64,000 nt of DNA from Culex pipiens pallens. Lineage: Eukaryota > Arthropoda > Insecta > Diptera > Culicidae. The notes beneath the pieces are model-generated. The model was given only the letters and a program-made list of their open reading frames with translations, did not search any database and had not been told where the DNA came from. Below, one piece after another: positions 35,758-47,072 of this stretch. Position numbers and translations under genes: made by a program. Positions within the stretch are counted from its first letter, which is position 1. Each line of letters begins with the position of its first letter. The stretch covers positions 19,960,873 through 20,024,872 of the forward strand of contig NC_068938.1 of assembly GCF_016801865.2 (NCBI RefSeq). The letters are read 5' to 3'.

Positions 35758-36407
35758 GGGGTTACATACATGTAGAAAATCACAAAATTTCATATTTCAA
35801 AAAATTCACTAAATTCACGAAAAAGATTATTTTCAAACACTCCTGAAAGTTTCATGAAGATATTTCGTGACTGAACTGAGTAAGAGACGATTTAAGTTCA
35901 CAATTTTGCCATGCGCAAAGCGAACGAGTTGATTTACGGGTGCCACGATATCTCGAGATGGGATGGACCAAATTGGCTGAAATTTGGGGTGAAGACTCTC
36001 AAGACGTATCTCGTGTGCATGACGAAGCCCGATTTTGAAATTTTGCTTTTTTTTTAAATACAAAAATCAAAAACTGACGATTTTTTATATGAAAAACATA
36101 AAAATATTTTTATCTTTTTAAAAAATTAAGTTTTTGGAAATCGGCCTTCGTCATGCACACAGTTCCGTTTCAACAAGTCTCCACCAAAATTTTGAGCCGA
36201 TTTGGTCAAAGCAGTGTTGAGTTTTTTTGAAACTGCTAACTAAAAAAAGCTATATCTCGGCAATTGTACGTCCAAATGTCTTCAAATTTATTTTGTTAAT
36301 AGATGAAAATGTATATGTTTATGCCCTGCAAAAAGATTTAAAAAAAGTTTAAATGTGTGCTCATACCAACCTCTGACATTTTTGACGATTTACCTGTATG
36401 TAACCCC
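35758..36407. mobile_element. TTAA-flanked MITE with GGGGTTACATACA termini
   Basis: TTAA at 35754-35757 and 36408-36411 flanks inverted ends GGGGTTACATACA and TGTATGTAACCCC. The 650-bp interior contains internal inverted segments (CTTCGTCATGCACAC and its complement near 36010). No transposase ORF. Confidence 0.75.
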
Positions 36408-36520
36408 TTAACATGTTAACATTAGTTGAGTGAAAAACTGCCACTGAATCCGCTTTGTAAATGCCGGCCCCGATACTCTTCAAGGGTGTTCCCCTCAGGA
36501 ACTGGGAAAGATTTACTTAC

Positions 36521-36602
36521 ATCCTTTTTGTTACAACCGCTGAGATGGCCACACTGCCGAACGGTATAGCGCTGACGGTGTAGTCGGCCAACTCCATCTC
36601 GA
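36521..36602 (-). CDS. Candidate coding exon, unknown gene
   Basis: On the minus strand, an acceptor (GCGTTGACAG) at 36603 is followed by TCGAG and an ATG (36597) opening 25 codons that begin MELADYTVSAIPFGS, ending two bases into a codon at a perfect GTAAGTAAAT donor (36520). Length 82 nt. A different frame is open if joined in phase to the exon at 36790-36879. The next exon was not found in the repeat-filled 36.4-34 kb interval, so the product is unknown. Confidence 0.35.
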
Positions 36603-36789
36603 CTGTCAACGCGAGCGCAAACCAGGGAAGAAATCAAAACAAATCAAAAAGAATCTCCCATTTTGTGAGAGCAACAAGAAAACCTAAACCTCGAGTAAAA
36701 GCGTGAGTTTCAGGGTAAAAGTGATTTATTGAAAAGCGTATCCTAAAAGCGCGCACCTGTAATTAGTTCAAATTGTGTAGAATACTTAC

Positions 36790-36879
36790 GCAGCTGCAGA
36801 CGAAACCCCCACGAACGGCGACGTCATCTTACCGTCACAGGACGCCTGTTTGGACAGTGACGCGAATTCGTAAGTTCAC
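36790..36879 (-). CDS. Candidate upstream exon, unknown gene
   Basis: On the minus strand a strong acceptor (CTTTTCCTTTTCAG) at 36880 and a strong donor (GTAAGTATTC) at 36789 delimit a 90-nt exon. It contains an ATG in frame for MTSPFVGVSSAA. A second donor-like GTAAGA lies inside, and a plus-strand donor-like GTAAGT also occurs at 36870, so strand and coding status are uncertain. It may be a 5' UTR exon of the same gene as 36521-36602. Confidence 0.3.
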
Positions 36880-37389
36880 CTGAAAAGGAAAAGTATTTGA
36901 TGAGCATTTGATGAACGCTGCGACCACTTTCCAACCCCCTAGTCGTCGTCAATCTACTGCCCCTAGCTTAGTACCGTCGCGCATGGCGTCCTCCTTGTAT
37001 ACCCACTAAAGGTGCACAGTAGAGCGCGCGAGAAGCGAGAAGTGGGGTGTCATCTTGGAAATCACGATCAATCGTCTAACAAAAAAATCCTAAACTAAAC
37101 CCATCATCATCCGCCGCCGGGCACCACAGTGGAAGCTATCTGGTGCCGCGTGTATTACACAATCTGAAAATAAAAAAAAAATGGGACAAGTGATTAGTGG
37201 CCGGGTTCAGGTACAATCAAAAGGAAAAAAATGCTGTACTAACCTTTACAGCATATCATTAAAGCGCAAGTTGACAATCTCATACACCAAACTAACCCTA
37301 CTGCCTCTCATAAGAGTTAAAAGTTTTCCTGTATTGGTGTAACTTAAAAAAAAAACTTGCAGCATCGAAGGGCTTTTCGATTACGTATA

Positions 37390-37899
37390 TCACCAAAATA
37401 TTCCTTCATTACGTCGACTCCGCTTCCCAGCCATAAATCGATCAATTCGACGTGAAAATAGACGATCCGGGGTTACGGACGATACGGTTTTACAGCGTAG
37501 CGCCGTTTTCGACCACACTGTAACACTGCGGATCGACAGGTTCCTTGCGCAGTTCGCCCACGTGAATATCGGTACGTACGAAGTAATTATCCAATTTTGC
37601 GTCCTCTTTCTCACTTTCTCGGACCACGGACCACCATTCACGATCGGCCGTGAAGTCTCATCCACCAAGTGCACTGTAATTAAATGGAATCTACACATCT
37701 GCTTTCGTCGATCTGTCAAAACATTGACTTGCCTTGCCGGGTACTGCGTTCGATCTTTCTCATAAACTCTTTTTTCGCGCTTTCTTCCTATCTTTACGGA
37801 CACAGGTGTACGGTTGTGCTGGTTTATCGTAAAACGAACGTATTCCGTCACCCGACGCCGCTTGTTGTAAACTGACAGAATGCCGTTTTCGTTATACAC
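37390..37899 (-). pseudogene. Unrecognised ORF, possible decayed or spliced gene fragment
   Basis: A 169-codon minus-strand ORF, open upstream to about 37970, in CpG-rich unique sequence. Its start reads like a real protein (PFDVYNENGILSV then EYVRFTIN), vaguely resembling the strand pattern of a cadherin repeat. Halfway through, the protein-like signal moves to another frame (DNYFVRTDIHVGELRKEP). An acceptor-like TTTAATTACAG (about 37676) lies near the switch, so either splicing or a frameshift is possible. No firm homologue comes to mind. Confidence 0.2.
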
Positions 37900-38078
37900 A
37901 TCGAACGGTAGCTCAAAGGGCGGGGTGGCGAAGGTGGTGGTGTAGGAGTAGGTGGGGGGCAGCGCTTAACGGCAATGAACGGGGGGTAAGGGTAGTAGAA
38001 TCTTGGTCGACGTAGACGTCGACGAGGCTGCTTTCATCGTCGTTGTTTTTGTCGTCGGAAGCCGCCGCAGGTGAAGTT

Positions 38079-38728
38079 GGTGGTGATGGTTGTGATGAAC
38101 GGCGGCGGCTCGGCGTTGATGGTTATGGTGAACGGCGGCGGCTCGGCGGTGATGGTTATGGTGAACGGCGGTGGTGGTTGTGGTGAACAACGGTGGTGGT
38201 TGTGGTGAACGGTGGCGGCTCGGCGGTGATGGTTATGGTGAACGGCGGCGGCTCGGCGGTGATGGTTATGGTGAACGGCGGTGGTGGTTGTGGTGAACAA
38301 CGGTTGTGGTGAACGGCGGCGGATCGGCGGTGATGGTTATGGTGAACGGCGGTGGTGGTTGTGGTGAACAACGGTGGTGGTTGTGGTGAACGGCGGCGGA
38401 TCGGCGTTGATGGTTATGGTGAACGGCGGCGGCTCGGCGGTGGTGGTTGTGGTGAACAACGGTGGTGGTTGTGGTGAACGGCGGTGGATCGGCGTTGATG
38501 GTTATGGTGAACGGCGGCGGCTCGGCGGTGATGGTTATGGGGAACGGCGGTGGTGGTTGTGGTGAACGGCGGCGGATCGGCGTTGATGGTTATGGTGAAC
38601 GGCGGCGGCTCGGCGGTGGTGGTTGTGGTGAACGGCGGCGGCTCGGCGGTGATGGTTATGGTGAACGGCGGTGGTGGTTGTGGTGAACGGCGGGGGTGGT
38701 TGAGGTGAACGGCGGCGGCTCGGCAGTG
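38079..38728. repeat. GGN-type minisatellite, ~33-bp variable units
   Basis: About 650 bp is built from shuffled modules: GGTGATGGTTATGGTGAAC, GGCGGCGGCTCGGC and GGTGGTTGTGGTGAAC. All frames on both strands are long and repetitive (for example VHHNHHRRAA on minus and MVMVNGGGSA on plus). No gene structure flanks it. Confidence 0.9.
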
Positions 38729-40650
38729 GATTTTGCTCTCGAACTCGTTTACGGCACGCTATATAGTTGATTGAATAAAAAAAGAAAATATAATGTAAAG
38801 AAGCGTTACTTTCAGGACAAATGTGGTGGTGGCCACTGCAGATTTTTTTGCATATATTTTGCCGAGTGAGGTTTGCGAAAATCTTCAATAGCTATCCTCA
38901 TTCTATCAATTTCTTTGCATAATTTGAGTAGCCCAGCTGTAATGTCCATAATTGAAATTTCGGCTATTATGCCAAATCAAGCATTCCAAGAAAAGCGCGT
39001 TTTGGTGTTCGTCGCCAAATCTCCGTCAAGGAAATTTCCCATAAAAGTGCCATATTAGCTGTTTGGTTTTTCGCAACGGCATCCAGAACTAAACACTAAA
39101 TTTAAGCTTCAGAAGATACGTTGGAACGGTTGGAACATCCTCTACCAACAACAAAAAAATCAAAACCTGGTGCTAATATTTCGTTTTTGCCAAAAGTGGA
39201 TATCAGCCGTTATTTCAATAGTTGGCAGTGTACATAACAATGCCAAAAATTAAAATAGAATTTAGAAATATCTAAAGTTTTGTGTACTATTTATACTGCT
39301 AAAATATGCAAGGATCCCGCATTTCACAAACCACCGATAGTTTGCATGGAAGATTCAGACAATATTTCTATCACAATACCTGAAATCCGGCCTCCAAAAA
39401 GTGTATAAATAACACTTAAGTGCTAATAACTTTTGATAGGGTTGTCAGATCGTCGATGTTTTAGGCTCATTTGAAAAGTCTTTCAATTATCTAACTATTT
39501 TGATTGGGTGGGTGGCGAATACGGTGGGGCGAAAATGTAGGCACGCTCTTCAAAAGAGCGTAATCTCTTTTTCTTAATTTTTAATAGCAAAAATACCTAA
39601 ATTAATTTCAAATTGCTCTGTATGATGAAATTAATGCTATTTTCTATTACGTTTTGACAAAATTGAAGATTTTCATGCATTGATCGAAATTGACACTGCA
39701 ATGCACCTTGAACAAAAATGTACAGCCAAATTTTCAGCTTAGCTGATGTACCTAAATCGATATTTCCTCACATGTCAAAGCTCGTACCGGGGACTCCCTC
39801 CGTGATATTATAGTAATTACAGCTGTTTGCCTATCACCCGCTCAATTAGCAGTGTCAAACGGAAATGGGAAAATCACCATAGAGGAAATAGAACGTTCAA
39901 TCCAGAATCCGGAGGTTCACCTTCACACATGCCTTTTATTCATCATGTCACCAAAACGGCCCATCATATTTTCCTCCAATCTCCAGTGGCAGATCTCAAC
40001 GACGAAAACATCATCATCCCTCTTATGTTTGAAATGCTGCTGCCTTCAACGAGTTTTTTTTTCTCCTCGTTCCGATTCCGATTTCGACGTGTCACAAACG
40101 CTTCACTCAATCGGAGAGAGGGAGGACGACCCACGCGTGTGTATTGTTATAAAACGCCACTTCCGGGACGGGAATCAATTGATCGACACATGAACATTCA
40201 ACGGCAAACGATGACAAGCTGCGTCACCTCCCGAAAAACCTCGGAAAAACGCCCACCGACGATGATTATGTTGCTGCCGGCTGCTTTTGCCTTTTGTTGT
40301 CGTATGCTTCCCACTTATGCTTCGAATGCTGGAGAGACGCGAAATGTCAGGGACACAAATGAATGCCGTCGATGTTTTGCCGCCAAATTACTTTGAGCGC
40401 GGTGAGGTGATTATGTGGGCCACCTTGAATGAACTGGAATGGATCGATATGAATTTAAAAGCTTGTAAATTAATTTCCTTTTAAAAATCCTTTTAAGATA
40501 TTTTATGACTCGTTATCTGCAACAACCATTATAATTTTTACATTTTTCAGCATAAAGATACTGGAATTAGAAACAACCTAAAATCAGTCGATTTTATTAC
40601 CCTTTAATTTTTATATTTTTCGATCTTACTAGAATTTGATCGGGGCCTCC
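38729..40650. other. Intergenic sequence, no recognised gene
   Basis: 38740-39820 is A+T-rich and unremarkable. 39820-40400 is unique, G+C-richer and contains two overlapping long plus-strand ORFs (189 and 113 residues) in different frames. Composition and low protein-likeness argue against both. Confidence 0.35.
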
Positions 40651-41290
40651 ATTAGCGTGGTTCACAGATATATGAAAAATACAAAAGTGTTAAGTTTTGA
40701 GCGCATCAACCGGAATTGTCGAGCACTTCACGGAGAAAAAAGAGTTCCCAAAATCGTGAACAAGCGTTCATGAAAATGGGAACCACGAACAAAGTGTTCA
40801 AATCTCATGGTACGATTTTGAAAAACGTACCATGGCATTTGAACACTTTGTTCGTGGCTCCCATTTACATGAACGCTTGTTCACGATTTTGGGAACTCTT
40901 TTTTCTCCGTGTATGGTCCTAAAAGCTAGCCTGAAAATTTAAGCTAATTTAGTTTGGTGGTTCCAACCTTGACCTGAAATTTGAATGGAATTTATATCAA
41001 TTTAATTTAAAAAAAAAATCACTTTCATACTCTTTTTCGAGAAAGTTTTCCTAATCCGATGTTACTTGCTCATCCTAATGATAACTTATAGGTTTTGATC
41101 CGGGGAACAACTTTGTAGAACATTGCAAAGCGCTATAGCTATAGGAATCAATCTCGAAAAGATACAGGATAATATTTTGAGCATGTTTTTTTTTAATTTT
41201 TCCAGAAAAAAAAACAAACTCCAAAAAACATCCAGTACCTTTTTGGGATCGATTCCTAGCGCTTTGCAATATTCACTACCTGCATCATTG
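40651..41290. mobile_element. Truncated relative of the TAGCGTGG hAT-like element
   Basis: Starts TAGCGTGGTTCACAGATATA and carries the interior blocks TTGATCCGGGGAACAACTTT and GATACAGGATA found at 30193-30897. It lacks the right terminus. A palindromic MITE has inserted at 40729. Confidence 0.65.
40729..40911. mobile_element. Palindromic MITE with CACGGAG termini
   Basis: CACGGAGAAAAAAGAGTTCC at the left is mirrored at the right end. The arms run on through AAAATCGTGAACAAGCGTTC, and most of the 183 bp pairs with itself. It sits inside the truncated TAGCGTGG element, which makes it the younger insertion. Confidence 0.85.
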
Positions 41291-41694
41291 GTTCACCCAT
41301 ACAATCTTTGGCGCAGTCCAAACATAAAAGTTGTGTAAATATTCACAACTTGTATCTTGAAAAGAGATTTTATAATCTATTTGGTGTCTTCAGCAAGCTT
41401 GTAGATAGTGCAGAGGTACCTGGCTGAAGTTATCCTGGACGGTTATCCTACGGCCGCTAACGGCGGCCATCTTTATGGCATCCAGGATAACTTCTGGTTA
41501 TCCTACGGCCGATCATGACAAATAAAAATGATTAAAGGAAGTAAACATTATTTAAACATTTGCAAGGTTCAGTGTTAAAAAAATATAAAAATGAAAAACA
41601 AATAAAGATTAATGATGCAAAATTTGAATTTACAAAAAAAAAACCGAAAAACCTAAACGCTCCCAAAAAGAAAAATTAATGAATGAAAATAAAA

Positions 41695-43310
41695 ATTCAA
41701 ATCCTCGTTGGGCCAGCTATGAGAGGCTAAAACAATCATTTTAATAATGCAGAACATTATTACCTAGTTCTACAAGCATGTTTTTCAATTCGGCATGCTG
41801 GCCAAGTAATTTTAAAAATGTTTTCTGAACATATTATAATAAAATTTGGAATAAATTCAAAGAAATTCTCAAAGAACCTCGTAGGGCCAGCTATGGGGAG
41901 TTGATAAAATTATTCTAAAAATGTAGAACATTATTTCCAAGTTCTACAAGCATGTTTTTCAATTCGGCATGCTGGCCAGGTAATTTTAAAAATGTTTTTA
42001 GAACATATTATAATAAAATTTGGAATAAATTCAAAGAAATTCTCAAAGAACCTCGTAGGGCCAGCTATGGGGAGTTGATAAAATTATTCTAAAAATGTAG
42101 AACATTATTTCCAAGTCCTACAAGCATGTTTTTCATTTCGGCATGCTTGCCAAGTAATTTTCAAAATGTTTTCAGAACATATTATAATAAAATTTGGAAT
42201 AAATTCAAAGAAATTCTCAAAGAACCTCGTAGGGCCAGCTATGGGGAGTTGATAAAATTATTCTAAAAATGTAGAACATTATTTCCAAATCCTACAAGCA
42301 TGTTTTTCAATTCGGCATGCTGGCCAAGTAATTTTAAAAATGTTTTCAGAACATATTATAATAAAATTTGGAACAAATTCAAAGAAATTCTCAAAGAACC
42401 TCGTAGGGCCAGCTATGGGGAGTTGATAAAATTATTCTAAAAATGTAGAACATTATTTCCAAGTCCTACAAGCATGTTTTTCAATTCGGCATGCTTGCCA
42501 AGTAGTTTTCAAAATGTTTTCAGAACATATTATAATAAAATTTGGAATAAATTCAAAGAAATTCTCAAAGAACCTCGTAGGGCCAGCTATGAGGAGTTGA
42601 TAAAATTATTCTAAAAATGTAGAACATTATTTCCAAGTCCTACAAGCATGTTTTTCAATTCGGCATGCTGGCCAAGTAATTTTCAAAATGTTTTCAGAAC
42701 ATATTATAATAAAATTTGGAATAAATTCAAAGAAATTCTCAAAGAACCTCGTAGGGCCAGCTATGGGGAGTTGATAAAATTATTCTAAAAATGTAGAACA
42801 TTATTTCCAAGTCCTACAAGCATGTTTTTCAATTCGGCATGCTTGCCAAGTAATTTTAAAAATGTTTTCAGAACATATTATAATAAAATTTGGAATAAAT
42901 TCAAAGAAATTCTCAAAGAACCTCGTAGGGCCAGCTATGGGGAGTTGATAAAATTATTCTAAAAATGTAGAACATTATTTCCAAGTCCTACAAGCATGTT
43001 TTTCAATTCGGCATGCTCGCCAAGTAATTTTAAAAATGTTTTCAGAACATATTAAAATAAAATTTAGAATAAATTCAAAGAAATTCTCAAAGAACCTCGT
43101 AGGGCCAGCTATGGGGAGTTGATAAAATTATTCTAAAAATGCAGATTATCATTTTCAAGTCCTACATGCAAGTTTTTGAATTCGGCATGCTTGCCAAATA
43201 ACTACAAATATGTTTTTTAGAACATATTTTAAAATGTTGAATAAATTCAATGAAATTCAAAAAAAAAAAAAAAAAAACTCGTGAGACCAGCTATAAGAAG
43301 TTGATAACTT
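41695..43310 (+). repeat. 174-bp satellite array, direct orientation, ~9 units
   Basis: The landmark CGGCATGCT falls at 41791, 41965, 42139, 42313, 42487, 42661, 42835, 43009 and 43183, a constant 174-bp spacing. Each unit contains CCTCGTAGGGCCAGCTATG and ACATATTATAATAAAATTTG. The outermost units (first and last) are the most diverged, the usual pattern for array edges. Confidence 0.97.
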
Positions 43311-43512
43311 TAAATTCTAAAAATGAAGAACATAATTAATTTTTTTAAAATATTTTTCAATTTACTTGGCAATTTAGCATGCCTAAGGCTACAAAATCTT
43401 GCTGAGCAAAAATCCGTACACTTTGCCGATATGACACCATGGTATAACAAAAACTGTCAATGAATTATTTAGATAAATTAAATTTAATAAATTTGAGAAT
43501 TAAAAATATAAA

Positions 43513-43770
43513 CGGAATCGACGTAACACCTTATAATGTGGCCCTCTTAAACCTTGCGGTTTCGTCAACGGATCCACAGGCGTGTATCGTTCTTTTTGCA
43601 CCAAGACTCCGCCTCCCGGGTCTCCTAAGTGTGAAGGTATGGGCACGGGGAGAGGGCACCGAATTCCTATATTTACACTTAGAATTTTTTGCGTCCGCCC
43701 CGGGATTCGAACCGGCGACCTCTGGATTGTGAGTCCAGTGCGCGGTCCGATTGATCCACACAGGCAGACG
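43513..43770 (-). mobile_element. tRNA-Val(CAC)-like SINE (copy 1)
   Basis: A perfect 14-bp target duplication ATTAAAAATATAAA flanks the insertion (43499-43512 and 43771-43784). On the minus strand the head contains an anticodon-arm-like CTGGACTCACAATCCAG (loop anticodon CAC) and the B box GGTTCGAATCC. The body has CTCCCCGTGCCCATACCTTC and ends ACGTCGATTCCG. It has inserted into the centre of the Foldback-like element. ORFs across it are spurious. Confidence 0.9.
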
Positions 43771-44499
43771 ATTAAAAATATAAAACTGTGTCGTTTTTAC
43801 AGCTAACAAATTTCACCAAATGCTATCAGAGTGCTTTTGACTTGCACGTTTAAAAGTATTCATAAAGTAAACCGTGATTTGAATCAAATCATTATGTACT
43901 TCAATTTTTTTTGTTAAACGTTTAAAAGTTTACGAAATGTCAAGTTTGCTTTTACGAATAATATCGTTCTTAGTGTTTTTACGAACACTTTTCCAGAGTT
44001 TTTTTAAAGAAAAAATCCTATAACATCTGAAACACAACAGTTCATAGGACCTTTAAAAAACTCTAGATTTGTTATTTGAAATGTTTTCACAGGTTTTAGA
44101 ATGCCTCTGGAAATGGATAAATATATTTAGTAAGGAATTTCTAAAAGAACAATTCAAGAGTTTTTTTAAAGGTCCTATCAACATATGAAAGACAATAGGT
44201 CAAAAACTCTAGAATTATTGATAATCAAGTTTGAATTGAGGAAACCCCGGAAAACACCCTTTTTAAATCAAACTCACAGAAAAATACAATTTTCTAGTTA
44301 ACAAAAGCTTCGACCAAATCAAAAAAGCAATTCAACGATTAAAAAGTTGTTAAAATTCCGTACAAATCTGTACTATACGTAAAATTCCCTACAAAAATTC
44401 CGGCCTGTTAAAAATCCGCGAAGAGGTTCGAAAATCCGTATAGTAAGGAAAAAATCCGTACAGTTGGTAGCCTTAAGCATGCCGAATAAAAGTACATGC

Positions 44500-45785
44500 T
44501 AATAGAACTTAAACATTGTGTTCTGCATTTTAAAATAATTTTATCAACTCCTTATAGCTGGCCCTACGAGGTTTTTTAAGAGTTTCTTTGAATTTATTCC
44601 AAATTTTATTATAATATGTTCAGGAAACATTTTTAAAATTACTTGGCAAGCATGCCGAATTGAAAAACATGCTTGTAGGACTTGGAAATACTATTCTACA
44701 TTTTTAAAATAATTTTATCAACTCCCCAAAGCTGGCCCTACGATGTTCTTTGAGAATTTCTTTGAATTTATTCCAAATTTTATTATAATATGTTCTGAAA
44801 ACATTTTTAAAATTACTTGGCAAGCACGCTGAATTGAAAAACATGCTTGTAGGACTTGGAAATAATGTTCTACATTTTTAGAATAATTTTATCAACTCCT
44901 CATAGCTGGCCCTACGAGATTCTTTGAGAATTTCTTTGAATTTATTCCAAATTTTATTATAATATGTTCTGGAAACATTTTAAAATTACTTGGCAAGCAT
45001 GCTGAATTGAAAAACATGCTTGTAGGACTTGGAAATAATGTTCTACATTTTTAGAATAATTTTATCAACTCCCCATAGCTGGCCCTACGAGGTTCTTTGA
45101 GAATTTCTTTGAATTTATTCCAAATTTTATTATATTATGTTCTGAAAACATTTTTAGAATTACTTGGAAAGCATGCCGAATTGGAAAACATGCTTGTAGG
45201 ACTCGGAAATAATGTTCTACATTTTTAGAATAATTTTATCAACTCCTCATAGCTAGCCCTACGAGGTTCTTTGAGAATTTCTTTGAATTTATTCCAAATT
45301 TTATTATATTATGTTCTGAAAACATTTTTAAAATTACTTGGAAAGCATGCCGAATTGAAAAACATGCTTGTAGGACTTGGAAATAATGTTCTACATTTTT
45401 AGAATAATTTTATCAACTCCCCATAGCTGGCCCTACGAGGTTCTTTGAGAATTTCTTTGAATTTATTCCAAATTTTATTATAATATGTTCTGAAAACATT
45501 TTGAAAATTACTTGGCAAGCATGCTGAATTGAAAAACATGCTTGTAGGACTCGGAAATAATGTTCTACATTTTTAGAATAATTTTATCAACTCCCCATAG
45601 CTGGCCCTACGAGGTTCTTTGAGAATTTCTTTGAATTTATTCCAAATTTTATTATAATATGTTCTGAAAACATTTTTAAAATTACTTGGCAAGCATGCCG
45701 AATTGAAAAACATGCTTGTAGGGCTTGGAAATAATGTTCTACATTTTTAGAATAATTTTATCAACTCCTCATAGCTGGCCCTAGG
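44500..45785 (-). repeat. 174-bp satellite array, inverted orientation, ~8 units
   Basis: The reverse complement of the array at 41695-43310. The landmark GCATGCCG/GCATGCTG recurs at 44650, 44824 (as GCACGCTG), 44997 and onward at 173-174-bp spacing. The last unit ends abruptly within CAGCTGGCCCTAGG-like sequence at 45785. Identity between units appears high. Confidence 0.95.
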
Positions 45786-46643
45786 TGGTTTGGACTGTTT
45801 AGTTAAATCCTTTCATTTATTTCTGAGGAGCCTTGGGATTTTTCAGAATGTTTGAATTTATTTAATTTTGAATCCGTTATCCAAATTATTCACCTTTTTT
45901 AAGATTTTGGAAAACCAAACTTTGTTATTGTTTAAACAGTGTTTAATTTCTTGAATCATATTTATTTTTCATAATCTGCCGTAGGATAACCTAAAGTTAT
46001 CCTGGATGCCATAAAGATGGCCGCCGTTTTTAGCCGTAGGATAACCTCCCAGGATAACTTCCCATCTAAGAGGAAGATTGGAAGTTATCCTTTGACAGTT
46101 ATCCTACGGCCTGCGGTCGCCATCTTTATGGCGTCCAGGATAACTTCCCCGGGATAACTTCCACGATCTTGCAGAGGTCAATTCTAAGAACAATAGCTTC
46201 ACTCTATAAAAACGCTCAGACATTTATTTTGTTGATTCAGATTTTTTGAATATTTAAAAAAACATAAATACATTGAAATTGTATAGATTTTTCTAACCCT
46301 AAAATCATGTTTACAAGTAAAATGAAATGTGCAAACGAGAATTACTTTACTTTTTTATAAAATGCATAATTTTCAAGCAAAAGCCATTTAAGGGTTAATT
46401 TCTGGTAAAACTCGCAAAACAAATAAATTGAGAAAACTTATATTTTCTTATTTCATTTCCGAACTAATCAATTTTGTAAGATTTTCGATCTCACAAATTA
46501 TAATTTTTCTAAATTTAAAAATGTTGGAGTTTCCGATAGCTGCGATTCCCCACGAAATCAGTACGATTCGTAAAAAGTGGGTAGTCCAAAAATTTGCATT
46601 TTTTTTATTTTGTTCGCAAAAATTACATTAAAATCGTAGTTTA

Positions 46644-47072
46644 TGCAACAAGATGCAAAAAGAGGATTTTTTTCAGCACGAGTCGTACATTTATCCAACG
46701 AGGTTCACCGAGTTGGATAAATACGAAGAGTGCTGAAAAAATCAAGTTTTGCAACGAGTTCCATACAACATTTTTTGCAATTCCGAAAAACACCCACTGA
46801 GTAAAATTTTAAGTCAAATTTTCATGTATTTTGCCATTAAATCGTTTAAATCAAAAAAATGTTGAAAAGTGTTACTTTTTGAAACAAGTGCTGAAAAGTT
46901 CAACTTTTCAGCACCCATTTCAGTGCTGAAAAGTAGAACTTTTCAGCATTATTTTTTTTTTTTTGAAGAGTGCTGCTATTTGATTCTGTTATTTTTGGTA
47001 TAGAAAAGTAGGCTGTTTCGTCGTTCAAGAATGACAGGAAAAGTAAATAGTTTCATGACGGAATAACATGCA
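46644..47072 (+). mobile_element. MITE of the TGCAAY / TTTTCAGCAC family (copy A)
   Basis: Begins TGCAACAAGATGCAAAAAG. It contains a palindrome around GTGCTGAAAAGTTCAAC...GTTCTACTTTTCAGCAC-type sequence and ends near GACGGAATAACATGC. The layout is shared with 52549-52932 and, reversed, 55820-56232. Confidence 0.65.

Larger units (their letters stand above)
41418..46169. mobile_element. Foldback-like element with inverted 174-bp satellite arrays
   Basis: Exact 9-bp direct repeats TGCAGAGGT at 41409-41417 and 46170-46178 bound the element. Its ends carry inverted GAAGTTATCC motifs and several GTTATCCTACGGC and CCATCTTTATGGC blocks (41418-41515 and 45979-46169). Inside, a plus-oriented array and a reverse-oriented array of one 174-bp unit flank a ~1.1-kb centre. 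Tandem repeats forming long inverted arms together with 9-bp target duplications are hallmarks of Drosophila Foldback and of some Mutator-related elements. No transposase is present. Superfamily is inferred. Confidence 0.8.

Noticed and set aside
37966..38888. His/Asn and Gly/Val repeat ORFs around the 38-kb minisatellite
   Set aside because: Several frames on both strands are equally long. Only repeat composition supports them.
39827..40396. 189-residue plus-strand ORF
   Set aside because: A second long ORF overlaps in another frame. There is no recognisable domain, no splice context and a composition typical of unique non-coding DNA.
43460..43809. ORFs on both strands over the 43.5-kb element
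   Set aside because: They lie across a tRNA-derived SINE with a TSD and are non-coding.
41695..45785. CRISPR-like regularly spaced repeats
   Set aside because: The period is a full 174-bp unit with no variable spacers, and the arrays are inverted within a eukaryotic transposon.
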